A DNA stretch of 64,000 nt from Sipunculus nudus (Eukaryota; Annelida; Sipuncula; Golfingiida; Sipunculidae): the NCBI GenBank assembly GCA_026874595.1, contig CM049320.1:3475464-3539463 (forward strand), in the 5' to 3' direction. Below the pieces are notes generated by a model. The model was given only the letters and a program-made list of their open reading frames with translations, searched no databases and had not been told where the DNA came from. Position 1 is the first letter of the stretch. Each line of letters starts with the position of its first letter. Positions 21,240 through 32,891 of this stretch are shown piece by piece. The translations under genes and the position numbers were made by a program.

Positions 21240-23495
21240 CAAATGTTTAAATGTGTTTCATGTTTTTCAGGGGGCGTGCGGGGCAAAAGTCAATATGGAA
21301 AAAACTGAGGGTTTGTGGCTTGGAAATTTTATTGGGAGGGCTGATAAACCGTGCAATATAAATTGGTCTTCAGATAGTGTTAAAGTTTTGGGTTTTACAT
21401 TGGGAAATTCAGACACAATTAAAGAGAACTGGGAACCGAAAATCAAGAAGTTTCAAAATACGCTTTATTTTTAGTCACTTCGTAATTTAACTTATACTGA
21501 AAAGGTAACTGTCGCAAACTGTACTGTAAGTAGTGGTATTTGGTATTTCTCTAATCTTATATATGTACCACCGTGGGTTGTTAAGAAAATTGAGAAACAT
21601 TTATTGGAATTTTTCTGGAATTTTAAGAGACACTTGGTTCGGAAGGAGGTTATCATTTTGCCAAGAGATAAAGGTGGACAAAATCTAGTGGATGTTCATT
21701 CCAAAATAATTGCACAGAGGGCGCTTTGGTTATCTAAGGTTATATATATGGATCATAAATGTAAGTGTTTGGCAGAGTATTTTATTGGCAGTTATAAAGG
21801 TTTAAAGTTGGGGAGAGATGTGTTATCTTGTGTTTTGGATATTAATGCTAAGAATTGTAAGGATCAACCTTTAATTTACAGGGAAATGTTAAAATCTTGG
21901 GAGAAAATTAATATACATCACCGTGTAGTTCCGTTTAATAAAACGGCTGTATTAGATCAATTTTGGTTTTTGAATTCAGAGATTGTAGATATTCAAGGGA
22001 AACCTATAGTATTGCATGATTTTGTTATTAAAGGATGTAGGAAGATCAGAGATATATGGGACAGACGGGTGGGATTCTTTCGTAGATTTGAAGAGATAAC
22101 TACACGGTATGGGATTAGTAACACCTCTCGGGTAAAAAGTAAGTATTGTAATTTGATAAAAGCAGTGCCAGAGTCATGGATTTCTATATTACGTAGGGGA
22201 AGAGAGTCGGAGGTAAAATATGAGTTTGGCTTTGCAAAGCATAATGACTTCATTAATATTAATTGTTTTAAATGTAAAAAATTGTATGATATTTTGATTG
22301 ATATTATTGTACCAAACTGTGTCAATAAGTGGCAAGGAGTTTTTAATCATGATGTAGGATGTAAACATATATTCAAGCATTGTTACAAACAGCTGAATGA
22401 CAAGTATCAACTAGACATGAATTGGAATTTTTTACATTTGGCATTACCAACTAAGGATTTTCTAGTAAAGTGTAACATTTTAACAGATAAAACTTGTAAC
22501 ATGTGTAGTTCAGAGGAAACAAATTTGCATATTTTTTCGGATTGTCCTGTGGCTTTTAAATTTTGGAAGGAAGTTAATATATGGTTCAGGAAAGTTGCAG
22601 GTGAAACAATTAAATTAAATTTGTATTCTATTTGTTTTGGATTTGGGCACAAGTAGAAGGAACTTTCTGAGAATTGTATTAGTTTGTTAAATTTTATGTT
22701 GTATACAGGAAGATATGTATTGTGGACCAACCGTAATAAGAGTATTGTTTCTGCACCATTGCATATAGTATGTTTTTGGAGAAATTTAATTATCAGCCGG
22801 ATTAAAGAGGAATACTACAATAGCTTACATAGAGGAGAGAGAGAGAAGGACCGGTTTAAGAATACCTGGGGATTTAATGAAGCATTATGTAAAGTAGATT
22901 GTTCTTATAAACTCTTCATTTTAATGTGATTTTTTTTTCAGGGGTAAGGGGTGTCTTGGAGATATGTTAAATAATCTGAAGGATTTTGTGGTTAGATTTT
23001 GTTTTTATTAGGGCGATATGCATGTTTGTTCTAGGTTTTCTTTAAATTTGATTTTCACTTCCATCAGGTTGTACAGCTGATTATAGATGTTCTGACTCTG
23101 TGAAAAGGTACGTGTAAATTTATAGGATTATATTTGGTGAATTGTGCGTTAAACTTTTAATTTCATTTTTCTTTACTCTATGTTATAGTCTAGATTGAGT
23201 TAAGTTAGATTTGGTGAGTTTTGATTTTGCTGGTTTTGTTTGTTTTTGAATATGATGTGTACCGCACGTATATGGCTTCAGATATGTTATGGTTGTCAGT
23301 TATTGATTAAGTTTTGTTTATCATTTCTGTAGTTCAGGTCGAATACATGTTTGCATGTTTATGTTTGCATTTGCATGTGCATGGTATTGTTATCATTATG
23401 TGGTAGGATGTATGTATATATTGTTTGTATATATATAAATATATGAATATGAATACCTTTGATTTTAATAAACAATAAAAAAAAAAAAAAAAAAA
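21240..23495 (+). mobile_element. LINE A: 5'-truncated L1/Tx1-like retrotransposon (ORF2 C-terminal part, 3' UTR, poly-A)
   Basis: One frame from about 21,253 to 22,929 encodes the end of a reverse transcriptase (ACGAKVNMEKTEGLWLG) and the long C-terminal domain, with a Cys-rich CNMCSSEE...HIFSDC motif. It is interrupted by only two in-frame TAG codons (21,472 and 22,654). The protein aligns along its length to the same part of LINE B but differs at many positions, so it belongs to a different subfamily. The 3' UTR ends in GATTTTAATAAACAATAAAA and a poly-A run, followed at once by CGATCTAC. Everything upstream of RT motif C/D is missing, as is usual for 5'-truncated LINE copies. It cannot be autonomous. 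Confidence 0.9.
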
Positions 23496-23503
23496 CGATC
23501 TAC
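23496..23503. other. CGATCTAC: shared insertion-site copy between LINE A and LINE B
   Basis: The 8-mer CGATCTAC lies directly after the LINE A poly-A and before the first base of LINE B. The same 8-mer occurs at 20,644-20,651 and 29,767-29,774. It is best read as a target-site duplication shared by successive insertions. Confidence 0.6.
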
Positions 23504-24402
23504 AATTGATTTTCGATTCAACGGAAACTGCTGAACTTGTGGCTATGGAAGGAGTTCAAGTAAGAAATAGAACTCTAGAAACCAAAATGGCGGAAGACAG
23601 CAGACCAGTTTGGGTTTCCCTGCGCGGACTACCACTCGATATTGAACACGAAGAATTCACAAACAACTTACGTCCTTATGGCAAGGTGCTGAGGGGTTGC
23701 CGACACAAGATTTGGCCAGGTACGGAGCTGCCAAAACTTGATAGGGAGGCACTTATGTTCGTTGAAACTGAACTTCCAGATCGAATGGAATTTGACCATA
23801 ATGGCGACAGGTATGTAGCGTACATACGCTACAAAGGTAAAACACAAGTTTGCTGGCGATGCAAAGGTGAAGGACATGTTCAAAGAAATTGCCCGGAACG
23901 GGAACGCGATATCGAAACGGTGATCCAGACGTCAAGACTACCTGTGGCAGATAGAGAAAATAGTGATATTATACTTACCTCAAACGCTGACACTGAGAGA
24001 TCCGTAGAAGGAGCTACAGGCATATCTGCAGAGATGTCCGATGATGACCCGTTTCCTCCCCTCATGATTGTTGAAGTTGTAGCATCTGAAAAAGAAAAGG
24101 ATACAGCTATAGGAATGAAACGTCGGTTATCGGAGTCACCGTCTGAGCCAGCAGTCGTTCTGAAGAAACCGCCTCGAAAAGTCGCTGACGATCATAGACC
24201 TTTGATATAGTCGGAGCCGCCTACAGATACCGCCGCTGCAAAGTCAAAAAAACCGGCAGCTTCCCCCAAACTACAAGTACTGACAGCAGCAAGTAGACCT
24301 CTGGCACGTCCTCCGACTACGGATAAAGATCGACCCCCCTCTGCCGACCAGCCGCCAGCCCAAGGATCGCGAGATGACTCATCGGGCTCGGAATATTATT
24401 AA
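23504..24402 (+). pseudogene. LINE B ORF1: RNA-binding protein, N-terminus missing, one in-frame stop
   Basis: The frame is open from the very start of the element with no ATG before residue 14 or so. It reads STETAELVAMEGVQVRNRTL, then VWVSLRGLPLDIEHEEFTNN, then LRPYGKVLRG. This is an RRM-like/ORF1 fold as found in L1/Tx1 ORF1 proteins. A CCHC zinc knuckle follows, CWRCKGEGHVQRNCP (near 23,850-23,895). ORF1 proteins coat the LINE RNA and act as chaperones in the retrotransposition particle. A TAG at 24,208-24,210 interrupts the frame, which then continues in phase through a Pro/Ser/Ala-rich tail to TAA at 24,400. Missing N-terminus plus the TAG mean this copy's ORF1 is not complete. Confidence 0.8.
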
Positions 24403-24449
24403 CAAACGCTACAACTTTCATATATATATATATATATATATATTGTATT

Positions 24450-27400
24450 ATGGTTAGCACGCTAGCCAGCCTAAACATTCGAGGACTTGGTGATACGAAA
24501 AAGCAACGTGATTTAAAGAACTTTGTGTTTAAAAATAATATTACTATTTTATGTCTCCAGGAAACCTTTTTATATTCTTCAGATTATAACGTTATAGCTA
24601 AATCGTGGGGGGAACCTTTTATTCCTGTAGCTCCATAAATCGCCAAGCTGGTACTTCGATCTGGATTGCTGGTGATATTGACGCCGAAATAAAAGATTTC
24701 AAACATGATACATCCGGGCGAATCGTAAGTATAGTTTTATCAATTGGCTCCTTAGTTTTTAATCTTATAAACGTATATTGCCCAACTAACAAAGGTGAAA
24801 GACGCAAATTTATCAAAGATATCCCCAACTTTATATTGTCCAAAGATACAACTGAATGTCCAGTTATATTAGCAGGAGATTTTAATTTTATTGAAAACTT
24901 ATTATTAGATAAGCAAGGGGGGAGCTCGGTATTAAAGGATTGCCTGATTGGTTGTAAAGATATAGATCACTTAAAAGATATGTATATGCTAGAGGATTCT
25001 TTTCGAGTTTTAAACCCACTAGAGAAACGATTTACCTTTCATAACATATCCTTAAACATACACACCCGAATAGATCGAATATATACCAGTCGTACTATCA
25101 ATGTAAAAGATTCTAAAATATTAAGAAACGTATTGTCAGACCACGACTGTATCACTATTAAATTACAGGGCCGTATAAAACGAGGCCCCGGTTTCTGGCA
25201 CTTTAATGCATCTATCTTACAAGACGACAAGTATATTGAGACTATATGTTCATTTTGGAAATTCTGGCAAAGCCAGATAGATAATTATAATAATATTTTA
25301 ACTTGGTGGGATATGGGGAAACTTAAAATAAAAGACATAACTCGGTCCTATTGTAAACTCAAGGTGAAGGCCGAACGGCGTACTCGGTCACTTTTAGAAC
25401 GAAAATACAATGAAGAGTTAAGCAGGCACGAGCAGGGTACTAATAATAACGTGCACGGGCTTTTAGTTCTCCAAAATAACCTTAAGGATTTTCATGAAAA
25501 GGAATCTAGGGCCGCTGCCATTCGCTGTAAGATCCAGCACCGGGAACAGGGGGAAAGATTGTCTAAAGTTTTCTTGGGGTTGGAGAAACAAAGGGGAGTC
25601 CAGCGAACCGTAAACGCACTCGAAGACTCACAAGGACATGTGCACTCGGATACAAAAGGCATTCTTAACACGGGGGTCAGCTTTTATAAAAGTCTCCATT
25701 CAAAGGAACCGACGGACACAGCGTCGGAACTTTTCTTTTTAAATTCCCAGGTTGTAAAACTGCCGTTAACAGATGCCTCCAGTTGTGAGGGTGAAATTTC
25801 TTTTGGAGAAGCAACCGAAGCGTTAAAAAGCTTTAAAAGCGGGAAAAGTCCGGGTCTTGATGGCCTAACGTGTGATTTCTATAAGCATTTTTGGGGCCTG
25901 TTAGGGCCAGATTTAGTGAATGTTTTTAATTATGCTTTCCAGACCGGTAACTTATGTCTCTCTCAGAGACGAGGTATCATCACTATTTTTCATAAAAAAG
26001 GGAACCGACAATTGTTAAAAAATTGGAGACCAATCACACTACTTAATGTTGATTATAAGATCTTGACGAAATGTTTATGCAATAGGTTACGTTCGGTTTT
26101 ACCTAGAATTATTAATATTGATCAAACTTGCTCAATTAAAGGTCGGTCTATTTTTCAAAGTGCTTCCCTCGTACGAGATGTTATCGATTATATGAATTTA
26201 AAACAATTGCCTGGAGCGTTAGTATGTTTAGATCAAGAAAAAGCTTTTGACAGATTAGATTGGGATTTTATGTTTAAATGTTTAGAAAGTTTTGGGTTTG
26301 GATCTGATTTTATTAAGTGGATTAAATTATGTTACAGTGATGTGCAGAGTTGCTTAAAGATTATTGGGTTTATGTCATCTTTTTTTAATTTGCATAGGGG
26401 CACCAGACAGGGTTGCCCCCTAAGTCCTTTGTTATATGTAATCGTAGCTGAGCTGATGGCCAATACAATTAGAAAAGATAAATATATTAACGGAATCATA
26501 TTACCTGGTAACAATGAACTACGAATTTCACAATATGCTGATGATACTACTCTATTTTTATCTGATATTCCATCCATCGACAGATGTTTTAAACTTTTAA
26601 ATGTTTTTCAGGGCGCATCTGGGGCTAAAATCAATTTGGAGAAAACAGAAGGTTTGTGGTTAGGTAAGTGGGTAGGGAGGGATCAAGGTCCGTGTAACAT
26701 TATGTGGAAGGCTGATTATGTTAAAGTGTTGGGTTTTTATTTAGGAAACGTGAATACATTGAAGATAAATTGGGACCCAAAAATTAAGAAGTTCCAGAAT
26801 ATTTTTTATTTGTGGGGACAGAGAGACCTGACATACACAGGTAAAGTGGTTATATCTAATTCTATTGTTTCTAGTATGATTTGGTATTCCTCATATGTCA
26901 TTCCATTACCAGATTGGGCATGTGACAAATTTGAAAAACTGTTATTGAATTTTTTGTGGAATTATAAAAAACCCTTGGTGAGTAAAGATGTTATCGTGTT
27001 GCCAAGAGAAAAAGGTGGGCAAAACCTTGTAAGTGTTAAAGATAAAGTGCAAGCACAGAGAGTTAAGTGGCTTTTTAATGTTTTGAATACAAATCACAAG
27101 TGTCGAGATTTAGCAAATTATTTTATCGGGCTGCACAAAGATTTGAATTTTGGGTTTGATATATTGAGATGTACCTATGAAGTCACGTCCGTGAACTGTA
27201 AAGGTCAACCACTTATATACAAAGAAATGTTAAAAGGGTGCCTCAAACTTAATATTGTTTCCAAATGCGAACCATTTAATAAGAGCGTCGTTTTAGATGA
27301 ATTGTTGTTTTTGAACAGCAAGATTGTCGATGATAACGAGAAGCCTTATTTAATTAAAGAATTTATGTTGAAAGGTTGTAAAAAAGTAAAAGATATATGG

Positions 27401-28267
27401 AATAGGAGAATTGGCTACTTTTATAGATATAGAGATATATGCATGCGCTTTAATATCTCCTTTTCAGAATGGCTAAATTCAAAATACGGTAAACTATTAA
27501 ATAGTATACCTTCAACCTGGGTGTCTGTTCTCCGTAGAGGACGAGAAGCACCGTTTAGCTTATCATATGGAATCCAGATAAGTAATGTTAAGTTTATTGA
27601 ATGTATGAATTTCACTACCAAGTTATTATATAGTTCCTTGTTGAAAGAATCAGAACCTAATTGTATGAAGAAATGGAAGACTATATTCAATAACGAGTTA
27701 CAAGTTAAACACATATTCCAGAATTGTTATAAGAATATAAATGATCGATATCAGTTGGATATAAATTGGAGATTCCTGCATTTGGTTTTACCACCTAAAG
27801 ACTATCTATTTAAATGTAAAGTTTTGAGCGATGACTCTTGTTCAGTTTGCAATTGTAAAGAATCAAACTTACATGTGTTCTCTGAGTGTCAGGTAGCGTT
27901 CAACTTATGGATTGGTATTAATGATTGGTTTAATAGAATTGTTGGCAAACCTGTTCGTGTGAATCTTTTTACAATATGTTTTGGTTTCGACCATAAACAT
28001 AAGATTATGTCCGATAAATGTATCTTGTTGTGTAACTTTATATTGTATACCGCTAAATATGTTCTATGGAAAAATAGGAATCAGACTATTATAGGTACTC
28101 CCCTACAACCGTTAGCCTTTGTAAGAAATATGATATGTAACAGAATTAAGGAAGAATATTTCATTTCAAAAGGAAACGAGAATTTGGATCGATTTAGTCA
28201 ATTTTGGTGTTTAAATGACGTATTATGTACACTAGGTGTTAAACAGGAACTACGGATACTGATATGA
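24450..28267 (+). pseudogene. LINE B ORF2: endonuclease/reverse transcriptase with one frameshift
   Basis: ORF2 starts with ATG at 24,450 (MVSTLASLNIRGLGDTKKQR). The APE-type endonuclease shows LNIRGL, CLQET, INVYCP, ILAGDFNF (about 24,870), RIDRIY and LSDHD (about 25,140). The reverse transcriptase shows GKSPGLDG, NWRPITLLNVDYKILTKCL, SIKGRSI, LVCLDQEKAFDRLDW, GTRQGCPLSPLLYV and QYADDTTLFL (YADD 26,534-26,545). A long C-terminal domain follows, with CSVCNCKESNLHVFSEC (about 27,840). The frame shifts by one base at a G-run near 24,608-24,613, so translation from the ATG would stop after 62 codons; all later motifs are in one open frame of 1,220 codons. Family function: nick the target, prime reverse transcription from the nick (TPRT). 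Total length near 1,280 codons fits L1/Tx1 ORF2. Confidence 0.9.
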
Positions 28268-29750
28268 TTATAGAGTTAATAGTTGATATGCCTCTTTATT
28301 TCTCTATCTCTTCTTCCCGTTAGTTGGGTGTGTGTATATATATTGGTATATGTATGTGTGTGCATATATATATATATATGTATATGTGTGTATATATATA
28401 TATATGTATGTATAATGTATAACCTTTCATTCGCTTTGAGGTCTCCTTTTAATAAAGTAGATTGATTAAAATAGTTCACTCAAATAACGCCAGGGGGCGT
28501 CTCATGGTATGGGTATGGTAACAATTAGTTGCTTTGATTTTGAGTCAAGTTGATCGCCAGAGGGCGTTGATTTGTTGTGGTCTGACGCTCAATTTGTTTA
28601 AGTTAAGATTTGATTTGATTTGACTATATTCGTCCGTTTACATTAATTGATAATCTTGCAGTCCGTGCGTCTGAATATTATATGCCATGTTTGTCCGTAC
28701 GTCCGTTTGTACATGGTCTGTTTCGTCCTTAAAATAGGTTCTATGTTTGGTTATATTCGTCCGACTACATTAAATGACAATGTCTTAATTTGTGCGTCTG
28801 AATATTATATTATGCCGTGTCCGTCCGCTCGTCTGCGATTCTGGGTTTAGTTAGATTGTTTACAGCCAGATGGAGGTAAGATTCGTAAGCAACGTAGGTC
28901 AAATTCAGTATGTCTCATCAACGCTAGATGGCACTCGAGTGAGTGTCTGATCAGTTTTTACAACGTTCATTATCAACTTTTTATGGTTCTATAAGGACGA
29001 TGAATGGTAATAAGATACTAGTAACCCTTATGGGTTACTAAAGTGCGATAATGTTAATACATTCAGACACCCCAAGAAGGGATCTTATTCAAATTGGCTA
29101 TATTTAATAATTCCACACTTCGTCCGCCCTTTGTAATAACATTTTACTTAATGTCGTGTTCGTCCGTCCGCCTGTGTATACACAAGGTGTTTGCCTAGAG
29201 CAAACCAAGATCGTGGGGTTGGTTTTTTTTTATATATTATCATGCGTCTGTCTAAAATAATTTGGTTTATGAGTTTAGTTACATTGTTTACTGCCAGATG
29301 GCGATAAAGGTCATTAGTCAAATAGGTTGCTAATATCGATTTTTACTCATAAGCAGGCTGACTGAGTGTCTTTCAGTGTACCCTTATGGTTTAATTTAAC
29401 TACTTCGTCTATGGTAAACATATTTTACCTTTTTTTCTTCCAGGTTCAGTAGTGAAACACTTGCTATTTCAGGCTCCAGATTTCGAATTGATATTCTCCT
29501 TTGTTGCTCTTATATTGGCCTTATCGTTCAAATGCGTGTGTATATATATGTATATATATGTATGTGTGAGTGTATGTATATACATGTATATATGATTAGG
29601 TGTAGGTAAATGTATATATACAGGTGTATACGGATATTGTAGATGAATATAGGTATAACTTTGTATTTGTATTTTGGTTAAATGCACCATGGTGTTGGTG
29701 ATTCGTATGTACATTTGATTGTATATATATTCGATTTTAATAAACAATAT
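28268..29750 (+). other. LINE B 3' UTR with internal duplications and simple repeats
   Basis: It contains TG/TA simple repeats (28,325-28,415 and 29,530-29,640) and a ~126-bp-spaced duplication (ATATTCGTCCG...GCGTCTGAATATTATAT at about 28,627 and 28,753). Five CTCF-like words of the form CCAG(A/G)(G/T)GGCG are also present (28,489, 28,554, 28,865, 28,921, 29,291). It ends in AATAAACAATATAAAA before the poly-A. Confidence 0.65.
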
Positions 29751-29766
29751 AAAAAAAAAAAAAAAA

Positions 29767-29801
29767 ACGATCTACGATCGCTGCGAGGGCAACATCTTTT
29801 C
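29767..29801 (+). repeat. U5-like LTR segment, right part, after LINE B
   Basis: CGATCTAC (29,767-29,774) is followed by GATCGCTGCGAGGGCAACATC and TTTTCA, matching the end of the uninterrupted segment at 33,834-33,862 (AATCTACGAGTGCTGCGAGG, GCAACATCTTATCA). Together with 20,518-20,651 this makes one U5-like segment split by 9.1 kb of inserted DNA. TGGTACGTCGACG about 6 bp further on could be a primer binding site, but I cannot name a matching tRNA. Confidence 0.6.
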
Positions 29802-30954
29802 ACGAAAGTGGTACGTCGACGTGTATATTTATCACCTGGGTTCAGCATGTGACAGAATTTCAACATCTAGTGCCCAGCGTATAAAAAAATAAAATAAAAT
29901 AAATGTTAATTAAAATAGTTGGCTGACCGAGAGATTCCGTGCAGTGGCAGCCGTATTGCTAATTTGTGATTTAGAGCTAGCAGAATTTATGGTTTAGTGG
30001 GCAGATCGGAGATAAAGTTCCAGTATTTAATAGGTTATTGAGATTAAGAGGGAAGGTTGATGTCGAGAGGTTTGTTTATTTCACCTCTGTAATGCATTAA
30101 GGAGTGACAGTGCATCTAACGTGTTCGTTCGGTTGACTGAAGGTCAGGGGTCACCTGCGCGGCGCACCTGACTTCACAAGGAACAGAAAGCCAATCGAGT
30201 GGAAATTTGACCTGAATGGCAACACAACTGTTAGATTTGTTGGTGGCTTTAACTTCGCTGACTAAATTATTACCTTGGGTGCGGAAATGCGCCCAGTTTA
30301 TAGGGTTGTTCTCGCTGGAATTCCATCAAGGTGAGAATTCACCGGCTCGGTGCATCTGCCTTAAATCGATGGTTTGTTGACTGAAGTGGCCAATAAGCCT
30401 TGTGTTTTGTATATCCCTGAGGTTGCTGTTTTTGTCTGTTAATGTAAACAGTACAATCTTTTATGCTGGAATACTGACAGGATCCGTTACTGACTTTGAA
30501 CAGCATTGTCAGTCCGTGAAAAACCTAACAAAAAAGTAACGTATTGTTAAAATAATGTGTATATTGCTGTTCTTGTAAGTGGACTGGTACACCATAATAT
30601 TTTACTCCCTGAAGCAAATATAAGGGTGTTAGCTGGAATTATAGTAACGTTGAAAAGAAACAGAATCATATGTATGTGTATGTATATATACTTACTTTGA
30701 TGGCATTAATTTCACTTTAAAAGTATCTATAGGGTAAAATGTTTGGTAGGTATTTGTATTGCTTTTTCAATTCAGGTAACAGTGATATTTTTTTTAATGT
30801 GCATATACCTAGTGGTTTGTCCAATTTGAGGTACCGTCTGTATATACTATCAAACTTACGGCACCAAGTGTTCTTATATGGCTATTATTGGTGGCGAATA
30901 TTGGGGGTTGTTTTGCATGCTGATCTTTGTCAATACTATATTGCTCTCCAACAA
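29802..30954 (+). other. Leader region of the LTR element with a possible small spliced exon
   Basis: No Gag motifs are visible here. An ATG at 30,217 opens 38 codons (MATQLLDLLVALTSLTKLLP, then WVRKCAQFIGLFSLEFHQ) ending at a strong AAG|GTGAGA donor. An ACTGACAG acceptor near 30,480 would continue in phase (GSVTDFEQHCQSVKNLTKK) to a stop. I cannot say whether this is a true leader exon of the element, a host exon or chance. Confidence 0.3.
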
Positions 30955-31911
30955 TTTGTCCAAGATGTTGGAACGAAGGTTCGGGGTCAAGGAGGAGCCA
31001 CGAACAGTGCGTGGCCAGCTCTACCTGCTCCGACAGTGTATTTCGAAGTTAAGTATGGGCACCTTCGTCTGTCGATGATGAAGTGCGCGAGCAACTGGCT
31101 ATAGATTTCTTCTTAAAAGGCACCCAAGATAAGTAAGCTGCAAAGACAGCATTAGACAAAAATCCTGAAACGTGCGCAAAGCAGCCACATATGTTAAGGA
31201 ATATGTCAATAACCGAAGTATCATTTTTGGTAGCACCAAGACCAGTGTGGCTTCTATATAAATCAGATACAGTTCATTGACGGGGAGGAACTCGGTCAAT
31301 GGGAATCCCTGTGTCACAACGGAAGATGCGACCATTCACGCAGGGACCGCACAGTCACACTCTACACCAATGGACGCGTTGGCCAAAAAGCTTGGCACTC
31401 GCATGAAAGGGTCTATGGAAGTGATAGCAAAATCAATAGAAAGCTGACACAGTGCATGGGCCAAATAACGACCAGTCTGAAGGGTCCGGCTACCGACACC
31501 ACTCAGGGCAGTCGACAACAACAGCGTTCTTGGGGTGCTTCGAGTATTCAGCTTGATTGCTATCGGTGCCACAGAACTGGCCACTTTGTGCGAGAGTGTC
31601 CGATGAAGCCACCAAGGACTGGTAGTGCCAATCCAAATACTTTGGAAACCATTCGGGGTACGAAGCCCACACTAGAAGGTATACCATCCCCTACACTCTT
31701 AGCGGTCAAGACAGGTGGCCGTTGCTCTACAATGCTGGAAGGCCAGCGGGAAAATTGCAATTCCATTATACCAGATAACTGTGTAGATGCTAATTCTGTA
31801 ATTTTAAGTGTCAGCAATGTAGTTCCTGCATGTCCCAGGGTTCCAGGTAAGCCTTTTATGGCCCTTCCAGATGGTAACCCCTATCGGTGGCACTTGGACA
31901 ATTTTGACTGA
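30955..31911 (+). pseudogene. Gypsy-like Gag remnant with CCHC zinc knuckle
   Basis: Across frameshifts the sequence reads KMLERRFGVKEEPRTVRGQL, then SVDDEVREQLAIDFFLKGTQ with DK, and CYRCHRTGHFVRECP (about 31,556-31,600). This is the usual order of a Ty3/Gypsy Gag: capsid C-terminal part (the .EQLA.DFFLKG signature) followed by a nucleocapsid zinc knuckle. Several stops and frame changes make it non-functional. It is followed by a protease remnant and no polymerase. Confidence 0.7.
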
Positions 31912-31984
31912 CGCGGGACCAATGACGACGGCGAAGAGGATGTGATACACATGAACGGTTTATGGGTCTCAGTCTGTCAGTCCC

Positions 31985-32592
31985 AATTATGATTAATTGG
32001 AGGAGTGAAGCAATTGTTGATAGTGCGGGAAAAGTCACCTTAGTGAACTCCGCAGTCATGGGTGAAAGATTCACAGACCAACCTGGGAAAAGTGGTCCTG
32101 AAAAGTATTGGGGATACTGAGAAAATGGTACCTGCCGTAAGAAGGAAAGGAGTGGCCATCACCTTAGGGAATCGCACCGAATTCTGGACAGTCTATGTAG
32201 CAGAGATTCCGGACCCAGTGTTGTTAGGACTGGATTACCTGTACGATACAGTGTGTTTAGTAAATTTTGCGAAAGGAGAAATTCGTATGAATGGAAATGT
32301 GATAAATGCGACCTTCAGGAAAGGGGTAGATGGTGCCAGCTACCCCGTTAAACGGGTAGTGGTAGAGAAAAAGAGCGCAATCCCATCAGGTTCTCTGTCG
32401 ATGGGTCCAGTGACGGTGCACGCAGAAAATACCTTGGAGGATAATCCAAGGGCTTGTGATGGTACCAACGTCAAATCTGCGACACCAGTCGCAGGAGTTG
32501 TCAGTGCGGTTAACAGCCAGGAACAGGCGGTGATACCAAATATTTGGTGTGGCGTCCGAGATGGATGCTGTAATATCACCTTACGAGTCTGA
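31985..32592 (+). pseudogene. Retropepsin-like protease remnant of the LTR element
   Basis: AIVDSAGKVTLVNSAVMG (about 32,010-32,060) contains a DSAG active-site motif of the retropepsin type. After a frameshift, VRRKGVAITLG, VYVAEIPDPVLLGLDYL and GEIRMNG (32,062-32,592 frame) match the second half, where D.VLLGLD.L is the flap-to-core segment in Gypsy-like elements. Reverse transcriptase, RNase H and integrase are absent: only about 300 bp separate this from the candidate polypurine tract. The pol region has been deleted or is too decayed to see. Confidence 0.65.
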
Positions 32593-32891
32593 GAGAACGG
32601 ATTCTGGAAAGGATGGAATATACACCTGCTCCCCAGTGATTCAGATGACGTCGCTCAGAGGAACTGTTACAGAACCGGTATCGGGTAGTGAGAGTTTCCT
32701 AGACACAGGGCCATTTCAAAGAAGTCAAGCAAAGGGCGGAATCGGAGAGAAATCAGGCTTAATTTTGCGCTATAGGGTTCTCCACCATGTTTAGCTTCCT
32801 ATCGTTTAGGAAGGTGACGCAAGTGAGCAAGGTCAATTGGAGGAGCCATGCGCTGGGAACAGGCTCTACACAAAGCGGCGGGGATGGGGCT
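32593..32891 (+). other. Remnant between protease and candidate LTR, with purine-rich tract
   Basis: No domain is recognised. It ends in AAAGCGGCGGGGATGGGG (32,872-32,890), a plausible polypurine tract directly before TGTTTTGATATCC. Confidence 0.35.

Larger units (their letters stand above)
23504..29766 (+). mobile_element. LINE B: near-complete L1/Tx1-like retrotransposon
   Basis: It is a 6.26-kb insertion: partial ORF1 (23,504-24,402), ORF2 (24,450-28,267), a 1.48-kb 3' UTR and poly-A (29,751-29,766), flanked by CGATCTAC on both sides. Its 3' end, GATTTTAATAAACAATATAAA, matches that of LINE A. ORF1 has no start codon and begins in mid-domain, so the copy is slightly 5'-truncated. The coding parts carry only one in-frame TAG (ORF1) and one frameshift (ORF2), which makes it a fairly young insertion. 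It lies inside the 5' part of the LTR element. Confidence 0.9.
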
